This document shows positions 1 through 5,707 of a stretch of DNA of 6,769 bases, piece by piece. Origin of the DNA: Rubrobacter sp. (GTDB lineage Bacteria > Actinomycetota > Rubrobacteria > Rubrobacterales > Rubrobacteraceae); the NCBI GenBank assembly GCA_013695335.1, contig JACDAR010000239.1, positions 1 to 6,769 on the forward strand, read 5' to 3'. The notes beneath the pieces are model-generated. The model made no database searches, was not told where the DNA came from, and was given only the letters and a program-made list of their open reading frames with translations. A program made the position numbers and the translations under genes. The number at the start of each line of letters is the position of its first letter. Within the stretch, counting starts at the first letter, position 1.

Positions 1-854
1 TTGCCGCTCTGGATGTCCGAGAGGATGCCGCGCATACGCTCGCGTACCGCGTCGTCCACGATCTTCGGCCCGGCTGTGTAGTCGCCGTACTCTGCTGTGT
101 TGGAGATCGAGTACCGCATCTCGGCCAGACCGCCCTCGTAGATGAGGTCAACGATCAGCTTGAGCTCGTTCACGCACTCGTAGTACGCGAGCTCCGGCTG
201 GTATCCTGCCTCTACGAGCGTTTCGAAGCCCGCCGTGAGGAGCGCGGAGAGACCGCCGCAGAGCACGGCCTGCTCCCCGAACAGGTCGGTCTCGGTCTCT
301 TCCTCGAAGGTGGTTTCGAGCACCCCGGCACGGGCGCAACCTATGCCTTTGGCGTAGGAGAGGATCACATCCCGCGCCTGCCCGGATGCGTCATTCTCCA
401 CAGCGAAGAGCGCGGGTAGCCCGTTGCCCTCGACGTACACGCGCCGCAATACGTGCCCCGGTCCCTTGGGAGCGACGAGCCCGAGGTCCACTTCCGGGGA
501 TACGTCTACCTGGTTGAAGTGGACGTTGAAGCCGTGGGCGAAGAGCATCAGGTCGCCTTCGGTGAGGTTCGGCGCGACCTCGTTGTTGAATACGGGTGGT
601 TGGCGTTCGTCGGGAATGGTCATCATCACAACGTCGCCCCATTCGGCTGCCTCGGCGACGCTCGCCACCCGCAGCCCCGCGTCCTCGGCCTTCTCGCGGC
701 TACTCGATCCTTCGTACAGTCCGACTGTAACGTCGCAGCCAGACTCCTTCAGGTTCAGCGCGTGGGCGTGGCCCTGGCTGCCGTATCCTAGAATCGCGAC
801 TTTCTTGCGTGTGATCTCATCGCCAATATCTCCCTCACGGTATACCCGCGCCAT
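1..854 (-). CDS. ilvC: Ketol-acid reductoisomerase, class I (3' end outside window)
   Basis: Catalyses the NAD(P)H- and Mg-dependent isomerisation and reduction of acetolactate and acetohydroxybutyrate, the second common step of valine and isoleucine synthesis, in the cytoplasm. The first 284 residues are present; class I enzymes are about 330 residues, so roughly the last 45 are missing at the window edge. Visible motifs: a Rossmann GYGSQGHA at residues 23-30, a cofactor-loop segment GLYEGSSSREKA just after it, FAHGFNVHF and LVAPKGPGH with the catalytic-type lysine, and the knotted C-terminal domain with DLFGEQAVLCGG and ECVNELKLIVDLIYEGG carrying the metal-binding acids. The ATG at 854 is chosen because GGAG lies seven bases upstream. 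That site begins inside the stop codon of the preceding gene (TAGGAG), only 9 bases away, so the two are probably translationally coupled. Identity is secure from the motifs and operon context. Confidence 0.97.
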   Translation of the reverse strand, partial: MARVYREGDIGDEITRKKVAILGYGSQGHAHALNLKESGCDVTVGLYEGSSSREKAEDAGLRVASVAEAAEWGDVVMMTIPDERQPPVFNNEVAPNLTEGDLMLFAHGFNVHFNQVDVSPEVDLGLVAPKGPGHVLRRVYVEGNGLPALFAVENDASGQARDVILSYAKGIGCARAGVLETTFEEETETDLFGEQAVLCGGLSALLTAGFETLVEAGYQPELAYYECVNELKLIVDLIYEGGLAEMRYSISNTAEYGDYTAGPKIVDDAVRERMRGILSDIQSG

Positions 855-863
855 ATTGTTCTC

Positions 864-1163
864 CTATCTGTTTGGTGACGGATCTGCTGGATCTTCGGTC
901 TCCGGCCCGTCTTCTTCCGCTGGCCCTACCTCTTCCACGTCCTCCAGCGAGGAGAAGAGGGCCGTGTAGCGGCGGGCAGTCTCCTCGGGGCAGTCGAGCA
1001 ACAGGGTGATACGCGACGCCTCGCTGTCCCCGTCTATCTTGATGCCGGATGCGGGGACGCGCTTGTTCTGGAGGGTCATCAAGAAGCGGTTGAGCGGATA
1101 GATGCCCCCTGAGAGGCGTATATTCAGCGTGGATGTGTCCGTCCCGGTGGTTGAGTAGTTCAT
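864..1163 (-). CDS. Short ACT-like protein, probable acetolactate synthase regulatory subunit (IlvM-like)
   Basis: 99 residues. The segment from about residue 12 to 80 reads as one ACT-like fold: a first strand (TLNIRLSGG), a helix (YPLNRFLMTLQNKRV), a second strand (ASGIKID), a third strand (SRITLLLDC), then a helix and last strand (ARRYTALFSSLEDVEEV). A Pro/Glu/Asp-rich tail follows. Size and pattern resemble the short IlvM type of regulatory subunit rather than the ~160-170-residue IlvN common in actinobacteria, and the second IlvN domain is absent. Lying between ilvB and ilvC supports a role as the partner that stabilises IlvB and gives valine feedback. The usual glycine-rich effector loop is not obvious, so feedback inhibition is uncertain. 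The ATG overlaps the TGA of the upstream gene as ATGA, implying coupled translation. Function is inferred from size, fold pattern and position, not from a strong motif. Confidence 0.72.
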   Translation of the reverse strand: MNYSTTGTDTSTLNIRLSGGIYPLNRFLMTLQNKRVPASGIKIDGDSEASRITLLLDCPEETARRYTALFSSLEDVEEVGPAEEDGPETEDPADPSPNR

Positions 1164-1690
1164 TGTTCCTCCCGTGGGGGACCGAACTCCAGATCCGACA
1201 GCGTAATTAGAGACTCATAGTCCTCCACGAGATCCGGAACATGGGTTGCGACGAGCCGCCGGGTGGAGGCGCGCTCGTCCGGCGGTGTGGAGGCAAGCAG
1301 CCTCAGGACATCGGCCAGATCCTGGGTACGCCCGGCCTGTAATATGAGCAACGTGAGGTACGGTCGCGCCAGGACCGGATAGCCTGCGTCGTCGAATCTG
1401 GGGCTGGCTAAAGCATCTTCCAACCATGCGTCGCTGCGGGAGATCACATCCACCGGCATCGCGTCGGGCGTATCCTCCCTGGCGGTAAACCCACCGATGC
1501 TCGAATCTCCAACGATCTCGTACCCCGCTCCGATGAAAGCCTCTCGGGCCCTCCGGGAGTCATGCTCATGAACGACGATATCCACGTCCAGGGTCATACG
1601 CTCCGGCGCGTAGGCGCGCAGAGCCACTCCTTCGATCAACGCCCAACGCAGCGAGCCCAGAACAGAGACGAGTTTCGGGATGGGTTGCAC
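1160..1690 (-). CDS. Nucleotidyltransferase-fold protein inserted in the ilv operon
   Basis: 176 residues from a GTG at 1690, chosen because CGGAGG lies six bases upstream. The frame stays open further upstream, so a GTG at 1789 overlapping the ilvB stop, or an ATG at 1756, is possible. The pattern fits the Pol-beta-like nucleotidyltransferases related to AbiEii/DUF6036: LIEGVALRAY at residues 18-27 in place of the usual Gly-Gly-x-Ala, then R31-M-T-L-D35-V-D37 giving the two metal-binding aspartates. D81 in PVDVI is a likely third carboxylate, and AGRTQDLADVLRLL at 119-132 matches the family's conserved C-terminal R-x-x-D-L-x-D helix. Many relatives are toxins or resistance enzymes that move nucleotides onto RNA, protein or drugs; the substrate here is unknown. 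It sits 95 bases after ilvB and overlaps the ACT-like gene by four bases, so it should be expressed with the biosynthetic genes. No separate antitoxin gene is seen beside it. Confidence 0.8.
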   Translation of the reverse strand: MQPIPKLVSVLGSLRWALIEGVALRAYAPERMTLDVDIVVHEHDSRRAREAFIGAGYEIVGDSSIGGFTAREDTPDAMPVDVISRSDAWLEDALASPRFDDAGYPVLARPYLTLLILQAGRTQDLADVLRLLASTPPDERASTRRLVATHVPDLVEDYESLITLSDLEFGPPREEQ

Positions 1691-1785
1691 GCTCGTCCTC
1701 CGGTCGTACAGATCCTCGTGGGAGCCTGTGCCCCGCGTCGCCCGCCGCAGCGCCATCCGCGGAAGTTGTGTGGATACGCGGCCCG

Positions 1786-3483
1786 TCACCCTTCCTCGAT
1801 CATCTCGTGCACGCTCATGCCGGAAGGGATCATGGGGTACACGTTCGCCTCCGGGTTTATGTGGAAGTCCAGGATGGTGCAGCCTTCCTGGTTCTGCGCC
1901 CACTTGATCGCCTCTTCGATGTTCCCGCCCGGCTCGATGGTGCGCCCGGAGAGACCATAGGCAGCCGCCATCTCCTCGTAGCGCGGACCGGTGATGGGCG
2001 TCTCAGAGTAGCGACGGTTGTGGAAGAACTGCTGCCACTGGCGGACCATCCCGAGGTACCCGTTGTTCATGATGGCGACCTTGATGTTGAGGCCGAAGTC
2101 CCTGATGGTGGCGAGTTCCTGGATGTTCATCTGGAAGCCGCCGTCCCCGGCAACGACCCACACGTCGTCGTCTGGGTAGGCGAACGCGACGCCCATCGCG
2201 GCCGGAAGGGCAAAACCCATAGTTCCGAGTCCGCCGCTGGTGATGTGGCTGTTCTTCTTGGTGAACTCGAAGAACTGGGCGGCCCACATCTGGTGCTGCC
2301 CCACGTCCGTGACGAGTCGAACGTCGCCGCCCGTGACGTCCTTGATGGCGTCCATGATGCGGATTGGGCCGTACTCGTCGCTGGCGTCCTCGCGGCGTTG
2401 CTTCTCGGGCTCCTGGCTCTTCACCAGCTCCTCGCGCCATTCGTCGCAACCGGATTCGGCCGGGGCGTCTTCGAGGTGGCCGAGGACGGCGCGCAGGGCG
2501 AGTTTGGCGTCGGCGGCGATGCCGACTGTTGGCTGTACGATCTTGCCGAGTTCGGAAGCGTCCACGTCTATGTGGACTACCTTCGCGTTCTGGGCGAAGC
2601 GGTCGACCGCGCCCGTGATCCTGTCGTCGAAGCGCATCCCGATGGCGAAGAGGAGGTCGGAACGATCTATGGCCCGGTTGACGCTGGCCATGCCGTGCAT
2701 CCCCGGCCATCCCAGGTACAGCGGGTGGTCGTCGGGGAAAGCGCTGATCCCGAGCAGCGTCGTCACGACCGGGACGCCCGTGCGCTCCGCCAGCAGCCTG
2801 AGTTCCATCTCAGCCCCGGAGAGCGTGACGCCGTGCCCGGCCAGGATGAGCGGCCGCTTCGCGTTCTTTAGCAGCATCGCCGCCCGCTCCAGCGCGGGAG
2901 ACGCGAGCGGCTCGTCAGCCTCCCTCAGCCTCCTGTATCCGTTGTCGTTGCACGCGGCGAACTGCACGTCCTTCGGCACGTCCACGAGAACGGGACCGGG
3001 CCTGCCGGAACGCGCGATCTCGAACGCCCGTCGCATCGTCGGGTACAGCTCGTCCGGATCTTCGACCAGGAACGAATGCTTGGTGAACGGGAGCGTCATG
3101 CCCATCACGTTCGTCTCCTGGAAAGAGTCCTTGCCCAAAGCCGGGCGGCCAACCTGCCCGGTTATGGCGACCATCGGCACCGAATCCATCTGGGCCGTGG
3201 CGAGACCAGTTACAAGGTTCGTCGCGCCTGGGCCGCTCGTCGCCACGCACACCCCGACCCGTCCGGTCGCCCTGGCGTATCCGTCTGCGGCGTGGGCCGC
3301 CGCCTGCTCGTGGCGGACGAGGACGTGCTTTAGCGGGTAGTCTGGGAGTGCGTCGTAGAAAGGCATGATCGCGCCTCCCGGATACCCGAAGAGGTGCTCG
3401 ACTCCCTCGTCCAGCAGCGCTTCGCACATCGCCTCGCTGCCGGTTCTCGGTTTGTATTCGATGTTGAGTGCGGTGTTCTCCAC
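1786..3483 (-). CDS. ilvB: Acetolactate (acetohydroxyacid) synthase, catalytic subunit
   Basis: ThDP-, Mg- and FAD-dependent enzyme that condenses pyruvate with pyruvate or 2-oxobutyrate, the first common step of valine, leucine and isoleucine synthesis. 565 residues from a GTG at 3483, chosen because GGGAG stands five bases upstream and the resulting N-terminus (KPRTGSEAMCEAL) matches where the family starts; total length is typical. N-terminal pyrimidine-binding domain: FGYPGGAIMPFYDAL and catalytic Glu59 in VRHEQAA. Middle domain: GMRFDDRITG at 282-291, part of the FAD-contacting region. C-terminal pyrophosphate-binding domain: LGTMGFALPAAMG near 419-431 and the ThDP motif GDG (446-448) to NN (473-474). 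The reading frame is open for 88 further codons upstream, but that stretch is Pro/Arg/His-rich and lies in the leader. First gene of the ilv operon; probably controlled by the leader elements listed separately. Confidence 0.97.
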   Translation of the reverse strand: MENTALNIEYKPRTGSEAMCEALLDEGVEHLFGYPGGAIMPFYDALPDYPLKHVLVRHEQAAAHAADGYARATGRVGVCVATSGPGATNLVTGLATAQMDSVPMVAITGQVGRPALGKDSFQETNVMGMTLPFTKHSFLVEDPDELYPTMRRAFEIARSGRPGPVLVDVPKDVQFAACNDNGYRRLREADEPLASPALERAAMLLKNAKRPLILAGHGVTLSGAEMELRLLAERTGVPVVTTLLGISAFPDDHPLYLGWPGMHGMASVNRAIDRSDLLFAIGMRFDDRITGAVDRFAQNAKVVHIDVDASELGKIVQPTVGIAADAKLALRAVLGHLEDAPAESGCDEWREELVKSQEPEKQRREDASDEYGPIRIMDAIKDVTGGDVRLVTDVGQHQMWAAQFFEFTKKNSHITSGGLGTMGFALPAAMGVAFAYPDDDVWVVAGDGGFQMNIQELATIRDFGLNIKVAIMNNGYLGMVRQWQQFFHNRRYSETPITGPRYEEMAAAYGLSGRTIEPGGNIEEAIKWAQNQEGCTILDFHINPEANVYPMIPSGMSVHEMIEEG

Positions 3484-3550
3484 AATTCTCCCATCCAAAT
3501 GCGGGTCGAAAGTAAAAATGAAACCCTCGGCCAGAAACGGGAGCTTTAGA

Positions 3551-3635
3551 GTCCCCGCCTGCGGCTCTAGGCGGACCGGAGTACGTCGACCCGGCCCGCC
3601 CCCGTAATTAGTCGTAGGGAGGGTAGGACGACGGG
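3551..3635 (-). promoter_or_regulatory. Candidate ilvB attenuator: two successive hairpins
   Basis: First hairpin: the minus-strand arms CCCGTCGT (3628-3635) and ACGAC with CGGG (3611-3615 and 3601-3604, a six-base bulge between them) enclose the Val-Val-Leu codons of the candidate leader peptide. Second hairpin: CCGCCT (3569-3574) pairs perfectly with AGGCGG (3555-3560) around an eight-base loop, and the leader TAG lies at the edge of this stem. A weaker stem with TTT after it follows at about 3536-3557. A ribosome stalled at the Val/Leu cluster would open the first stem and could change formation of the second. No long U tract follows the second stem, so which structure terminates, if any, is unclear. 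Pairing was found by eye and no folding energy was computed. Confidence 0.4.
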
Positions 3636-3689
3636 CGTGGATACTCGCGGGTGGATGGGCGGGGTGAGCAGGCGCGAGATCTTGAGCAT
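3567..3689 (-). CDS. Candidate ilv leader peptide (attenuator peptide)
   Basis: A 40-codon ORF from an ATG at 3689 to a TAG at 3567-3569, ending 83 bases before the ilvB start. It encodes 7 Leu, 5 Val and 3 Ile (15 of 40), with a dense cluster VVLPSLRLI at residues 20-28. Three leucines in the cluster use CTA, expected to be rare in a GC-rich genome, as seen in classical leucine leader peptides. The cluster codons lie in a hairpin, and the stop codon lies within the next hairpin, the geometry expected for ribosome-mediated attenuation. Weak points: the nearest GAGG lies 12 bases before the ATG, farther than ideal, and 40 residues is longer than most leader peptides. Short ilvB leader peptides are known in other actinobacteria. 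Alternative: a chance ORF in GC-rich DNA. Confidence 0.5.
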   Translation of the reverse strand: MLKISRLLTPPIHPRVSTPVVLPSLRLITGAGRVDVLRSA

Positions 3690-3768
3690 AAGGCCCGAGA
3701 TCCTCTTTCGCCTTGTGGTTTCTGAGACTTCGCTCAACGTTCCTCACCTACTAGCTCGCAAGTGCGTG

Positions 3769-3798
3769 AAGGGTTACATATCGGTACAGGGTTGTCAA
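3769..3798 (-). promoter_or_regulatory. Candidate ilv operon promoter
   Basis: A perfect TTGACA -35 box reads on the minus strand at 3793-3798, about 310 bases before the ilvB start and 104 bases before the candidate leader peptide. The -10 is not convincing: TAACCC after a 16-base spacer, or TATGTA after only 12. The position is right for a leader transcript that would include the attenuator. It lies just past the end of the doc relict. Confidence 0.4.
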
Positions 3799-3826
3799 GT
3801 TGCACATAGCTTCTTTCTCGCTGTTT

Positions 3827-3916
3827 TCACAGGTGTTCGGCGTGATCCTCGAACCAGCGGGCCAACTCGTCCAGGTCCATGTGGTGCGCCGCAAGAGCAG
3901 CGACAGCGATCCGCTT
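3827..3916 (-). pseudogene. Relict 3' end of a second Doc/Fic toxin gene
   Basis: A 29-codon open stretch ending in TGA at 3827-3829, without a start codon. It ends in DELARWFEDHAEHL, closely matching the C-terminus of the intact Doc protein (EHIARWFEDHAKSI). The preceding KRIAVAALAAHHMDL fits the last helices of Doc proteins. It lacks the catalytic HxFxDGNKR motif and everything before it, and an in-frame TAG lies at 3929-3931. It begins where the nuclease-like gene stops (TAA at 3915-3917), so the toxin gene appears to have been cut there and its 5' part replaced or lost. The nucleotide match to the intact gene is strongest at 3839-3862. Homology to Doc is clear at the protein level; the mechanism is inferred. 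Confidence 0.7.
3839..3862. repeat. 24-bp direct repeat, left copy (in doc relict)
   Basis: Matches bases 4989-5012 at 23 of 24 positions, in the same orientation, with one C/T difference at 3848. It encodes the end of the Doc C-terminal ARWFEDHA motif. The two copies lie 1,150 bases apart and bracket the AT-rich nuclease-like gene. Confidence 0.85.
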
Positions 3917-4925
3917 AGAAAGCTTCGTCTAGGTTCTTGGCATTCCTCAATCGCTCATGTGATGTATAGCGGGGTGCCATTGGCGCTTTGATTTTGCCCT
4001 TTTGAATAAGCTTGATGGATTTCTCCAACTCTTCTATGTTCTCTGAAAAGTTCACTACGTATTTGCTCGTGTCTTTCCAAGGCTCAATGCTCTGCACAGG
4101 GGCTACATGGGTTATGGCGGAGATTGGCGCAACACGATAGACAGCCAGATACTTGATTCTGGGGATCATACTGCTGTGAATTCGTATCTTGTACCAGCGA
4201 CTTTCTCCGAGCGCGGTCTCCTGAAAACCGTCCTCCCTAGCTGGTACGACGATGGTGTCGATGTCTGACGGATCCACCGTTGCCTTGCCGACACCCAAGG
4301 TGCCTGTTCCTATAACTCCCACTGGAGCGTCCACATCCTCCAGGAAAGGCTCAAAGGCGTAGATACGGTCGCCTTCCTCGTTGCGGTAGCGAGAGAGAGT
4401 CAAGACTTCGACGCCGAACTTAAACCTGCTCATAAATACAGTCTCTAGTTCTTCTGACAATTCGTCGATAATAACGAGCGCTCCGAACTCATTATCGTAG
4501 ATCATGCGCTCCAGCAGATAATCTACGTTTCCGAAGCCGTTAACTGTCGCATAGTTCTCGCACTGCTGGCGTGTTTCTGGTTCGGTGTCGAGAGCCTTTT
4601 TTACGATGCTCTTGACCTTCCGCTGCGTGGCCTCAAAAGAGAGAGACATTTCAAGAATCTGCACGGCAACGTGCTTTAGAGGATTGTGTTTGGCGAGTTC
4701 GTTCTCAACTACATAGAGGCGTGGCTTCTTGATGCTAGATAGATCGATCAGATAGGCATCTGGTACATTGATTGCCTTGTTCTTCAGCTCAATCTTTTTC
4801 TTGACGTCAACGTAAAAGCGGTTAGGGCCGAATAGGTCTGCGCTAACCGTCCGAATGGCGTCTTCAAGATCGGCTTCTAACTCAAAGGGCTCTTCATGGT
4901 AAGTGTCTTCAGATGTCCAGAGCAT
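3915..4925 (-). CDS. PD-(D/E)XK-like nuclease-fold protein of unknown role
   Basis: 336 residues, ATG at 4925 with GGGGAG ten bases upstream. The N-terminal third resembles PD-(D/E)XK nucleases: acidic helix FELEADLEDAI (14-24), P55-D56-A in VPDAYLIDL as the motif aspartate, then YVVENELAKHNPLKHVAVQIL at 71-91. E74-N-E76 stands where E-x-K is usual, followed by conserved-looking H80 and Q89. Such E-x-E variants occur in the superfamily; whether this one cuts DNA is unknown. The C-terminal part (about 243-336), with WYKIRIH, IKYLAVYRVAPISAITH and a final RYTSHERLRNAK, looks like a separate conserved domain, possibly for binding a substrate; I cannot name it. Base composition is visibly AT-richer than thrB or ilvB, with less GC-biased codons, suggesting horizontal transfer. 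It sits between an intact doc gene and a doc relict, so a defence or mobile role is plausible but not shown. Confidence 0.7.
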   Translation of the reverse strand: MLWTSEDTYHEEPFELEADLEDAIRTVSADLFGPNRFYVDVKKKIELKNKAINVPDAYLIDLSSIKKPRLYVVENELAKHNPLKHVAVQILEMSLSFEATQRKVKSIVKKALDTEPETRQQCENYATVNGFGNVDYLLERMIYDNEFGALVIIDELSEELETVFMSRFKFGVEVLTLSRYRNEEGDRIYAFEPFLEDVDAPVGVIGTGTLGVGKATVDPSDIDTIVVPAREDGFQETALGESRWYKIRIHSSMIPRIKYLAVYRVAPISAITHVAPVQSIEPWKDTSKYVVNFSENIEELEKSIKLIQKGKIKAPMAPRYTSHERLRNAKNLDEAF

Positions 4926-4960
4926 TTGTTATTGACTCCCCTTGCGAAGAAACGGTGCTA

Positions 4961-4966
4961 TTTATA
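4961..4966 (-). promoter_or_regulatory. Candidate -10 box for the nuclease-like gene
   Basis: TATAAA on the minus strand, 35 bases before the ATG, in an AT-rich 51-base gap after the doc stop. No good -35 is visible at the usual distance. It would let the nuclease-like gene be transcribed independently of the toxin operon. Confidence 0.35.
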
Positions 4967-4976
4967 CACTACTGGA

Positions 4977-5360
4977 TCATATAGATTTGGCGTGATCTTC
5001 GAACCAGCGGGCGATATGCTCTGTGTCGAGCATACTTCGGGCCACGTCCACGCCGAAGTCTTCCAGTTTCTGCTGCGTTGCCTCGACTTCGTAGCCGAAC
5101 GTGGATAGAAGATAGGAGCCCATCGTTACGCCGGTCCTCTTGTTACCGTCAACGAAGGGGTGGCGCTGGATCAGGGACTCGCAGAGCGCTGCTGCCTTTC
5201 GGAAAGAACCCGGGAAGTGTTCGCGTCCGAAAGACGATCCCCACGGCCTCTCGATGGCAGCTTCCAGAGATTCCAGATCCCTCACTCCTTCCGCGCCTCC
5301 GTACCGTTCGATGAGCACGGTGTGCGCGAAGAGAACCCTCCTGAGATCGGGGTTCCGCAC
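4977..5360 (-). CDS. doc: Doc-type toxin (Fic/Doc family)
   Basis: 127 residues, the usual length for Doc. The active-site motif is H67-P-F-V-D71-G-N73-K74-R75-T. A lysine stands where AMP-transferring Fic proteins have the second Gly of GNGR, as in phage P1 Doc, which phosphorylates elongation factor Tu and blocks translation; the same chemistry is inferred here. The N-terminal helices (VLFAHTVLIERYGGAEGVRDLESLEAAIERP) match the family and no catalytic residue is missing, so the toxin should be active. The GTG start at 5360 lies four bases after the antitoxin stop, with only a weak ribosome site, consistent with coupled translation and lower yield than the antitoxin. The antitoxin partner is AbrB-like rather than the Phd partner of P1. 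The final ARWFEDHA motif recurs in the relict near 3850. Confidence 0.93.
   Translation of the reverse strand: MRNPDLRRVLFAHTVLIERYGGAEGVRDLESLEAAIERPWGSSFGREHFPGSFRKAAALCESLIQRHPFVDGNKRTGVTMGSYLLSTFGYEVEATQQKLEDFGVDVARSMLDTEHIARWFEDHAKSI
4989..5012. repeat. 24-bp direct repeat, right copy (in doc)
   Basis: Second copy of the repeat at 3839-3862, within the 3' end of the intact doc gene (T at 4998 in place of C). Recombination between the copies would remove the 1.15 kb holding the nuclease-like gene and leave one hybrid doc tail. Confidence 0.85.
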
Positions 5361-5364
5361 CAGC

Positions 5365-5598
5365 CTACCGCTCGGAGAGGTTCTTCAGAGCCCGGTCATA
5401 TTTCTCCGTGAACCGTGCGACGAACGCCGCTATGTCGTCCGGAGGGCGTTCGGCAGCCGGCCCAATCCGGACGCCATCACCCTCAGAATCAATAGCCACC
5501 TTCAGCCCCGCCTCCCATCGAAGCTCGCGCAGGATCTCCGCCGGGATCGGCACCATTACCGACCCGCCGACCTTCTTCAACTCACGCTCTATCTTCAT
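5365..5598 (-). CDS. AbrB/MazE/SpoVT-type antitoxin of the Doc toxin
   Basis: 77 residues. Residues 1-46 form a swapped-hairpin AbrB DNA-binding domain: KKVGGSVMVPIPAEILRELRW, then an acidic turn and VRIGP. The C-terminal part (about 53-77, DDIAAFVARFTEKYDRALKNL) is a predicted helix, the likely toxin-binding arm. By analogy with other type II systems it should neutralise Doc by direct binding and repress its own operon. The ATG at 5598 has AGGAG nine bases upstream and GGAG closer. A perfect 21-bp palindrome lies 21 bases before the start and is the obvious operator. The neighbouring doc start is four bases past the TAG. Family assignment is firm from the fold pattern; toxin neutralisation is inferred from gene order. 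Confidence 0.88.
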   Translation of the reverse strand: MKIERELKKVGGSVMVPIPAEILRELRWEAGLKVAIDSEGDGVRIGPAAERPPDDIAAFVARFTEKYDRALKNLSER

Positions 5599-5619
5599 AC
5601 TCTCCGGCTCCTCTCGAAC

Positions 5620-5640
5620 TTGTTATATGCAGTATAACAA
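5620..5640. promoter_or_regulatory. Perfect 21-bp palindrome, probable operator of the antitoxin-toxin operon
   Basis: Arms TTGTTATA (5620-5627) and TATAACAA (5633-5640) are exact inverted repeats around a five-base centre, TGCAG. It lies 21 bases upstream of the antitoxin ATG and contains a minus-strand TATACT that could be a -10 box. A dimeric AbrB-type regulator binding here would cover the promoter. AT-rich arms in GC-rich surroundings make a chance origin unlikely. Confidence 0.75.
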
Positions 5641-5642
5641 CG

Positions 5643-5660
5643 GGGAGATGTTCTTCTCCC
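5643..5660. other. Small hairpin upstream of the palindrome
   Basis: GGGAGA (5643-5648) and TCTCCC (5655-5660) form a perfect six-base stem with a six-base loop. It lies between the frameshifted gene and the antitoxin operon and could be a weak terminator for the former, but no U tract follows on the minus strand. Confidence 0.3.
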
Positions 5661-5707
5661 TGTTCCGGGTGGTGGTCCGGTGGCCCTACTCTTCGAGGAA
5701 ACCGGAT

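Noticed and set aside
424..969. Plus-strand ORF opposite ilvC
   Set aside because: Ser/Thr/Arg-rich antisense shadow; the minus strand encodes clear ketol-acid reductoisomerase.
1691..1903. Longer start for the nucleotidyltransferase gene inside ilvB
   Set aside because: Most of the extra sequence is a shadow of the ilvB 3' end (Arg/His-rich). GTG at 1690 has CGGAGG at ideal spacing. A GTG at 1789 overlapping the ilvB stop remains possible but less likely.
1768..2871. Long plus-strand ORF of 367 codons opposite ilvB (and a similar one at 2240-3340)
   Set aside because: Antisense shadows of a strongly conserved gene in GC-rich DNA; the composition has no recognisable domain.
3484..3747. In-frame N-terminal extension of ilvB by 88 codons from a GTG at 3747
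   Set aside because: The extension is rich in Pro, Arg and His with no family similarity; the GTG at 3483 has a good ribosome site and gives the normal IlvB length.
3480..3840. T-box riboswitch in the ilvB leader
   Set aside because: No recognisable T-box sequence (TGGNACCGCG-like) was found; the Leu/Val/Ile-rich ORF is the better explanation.
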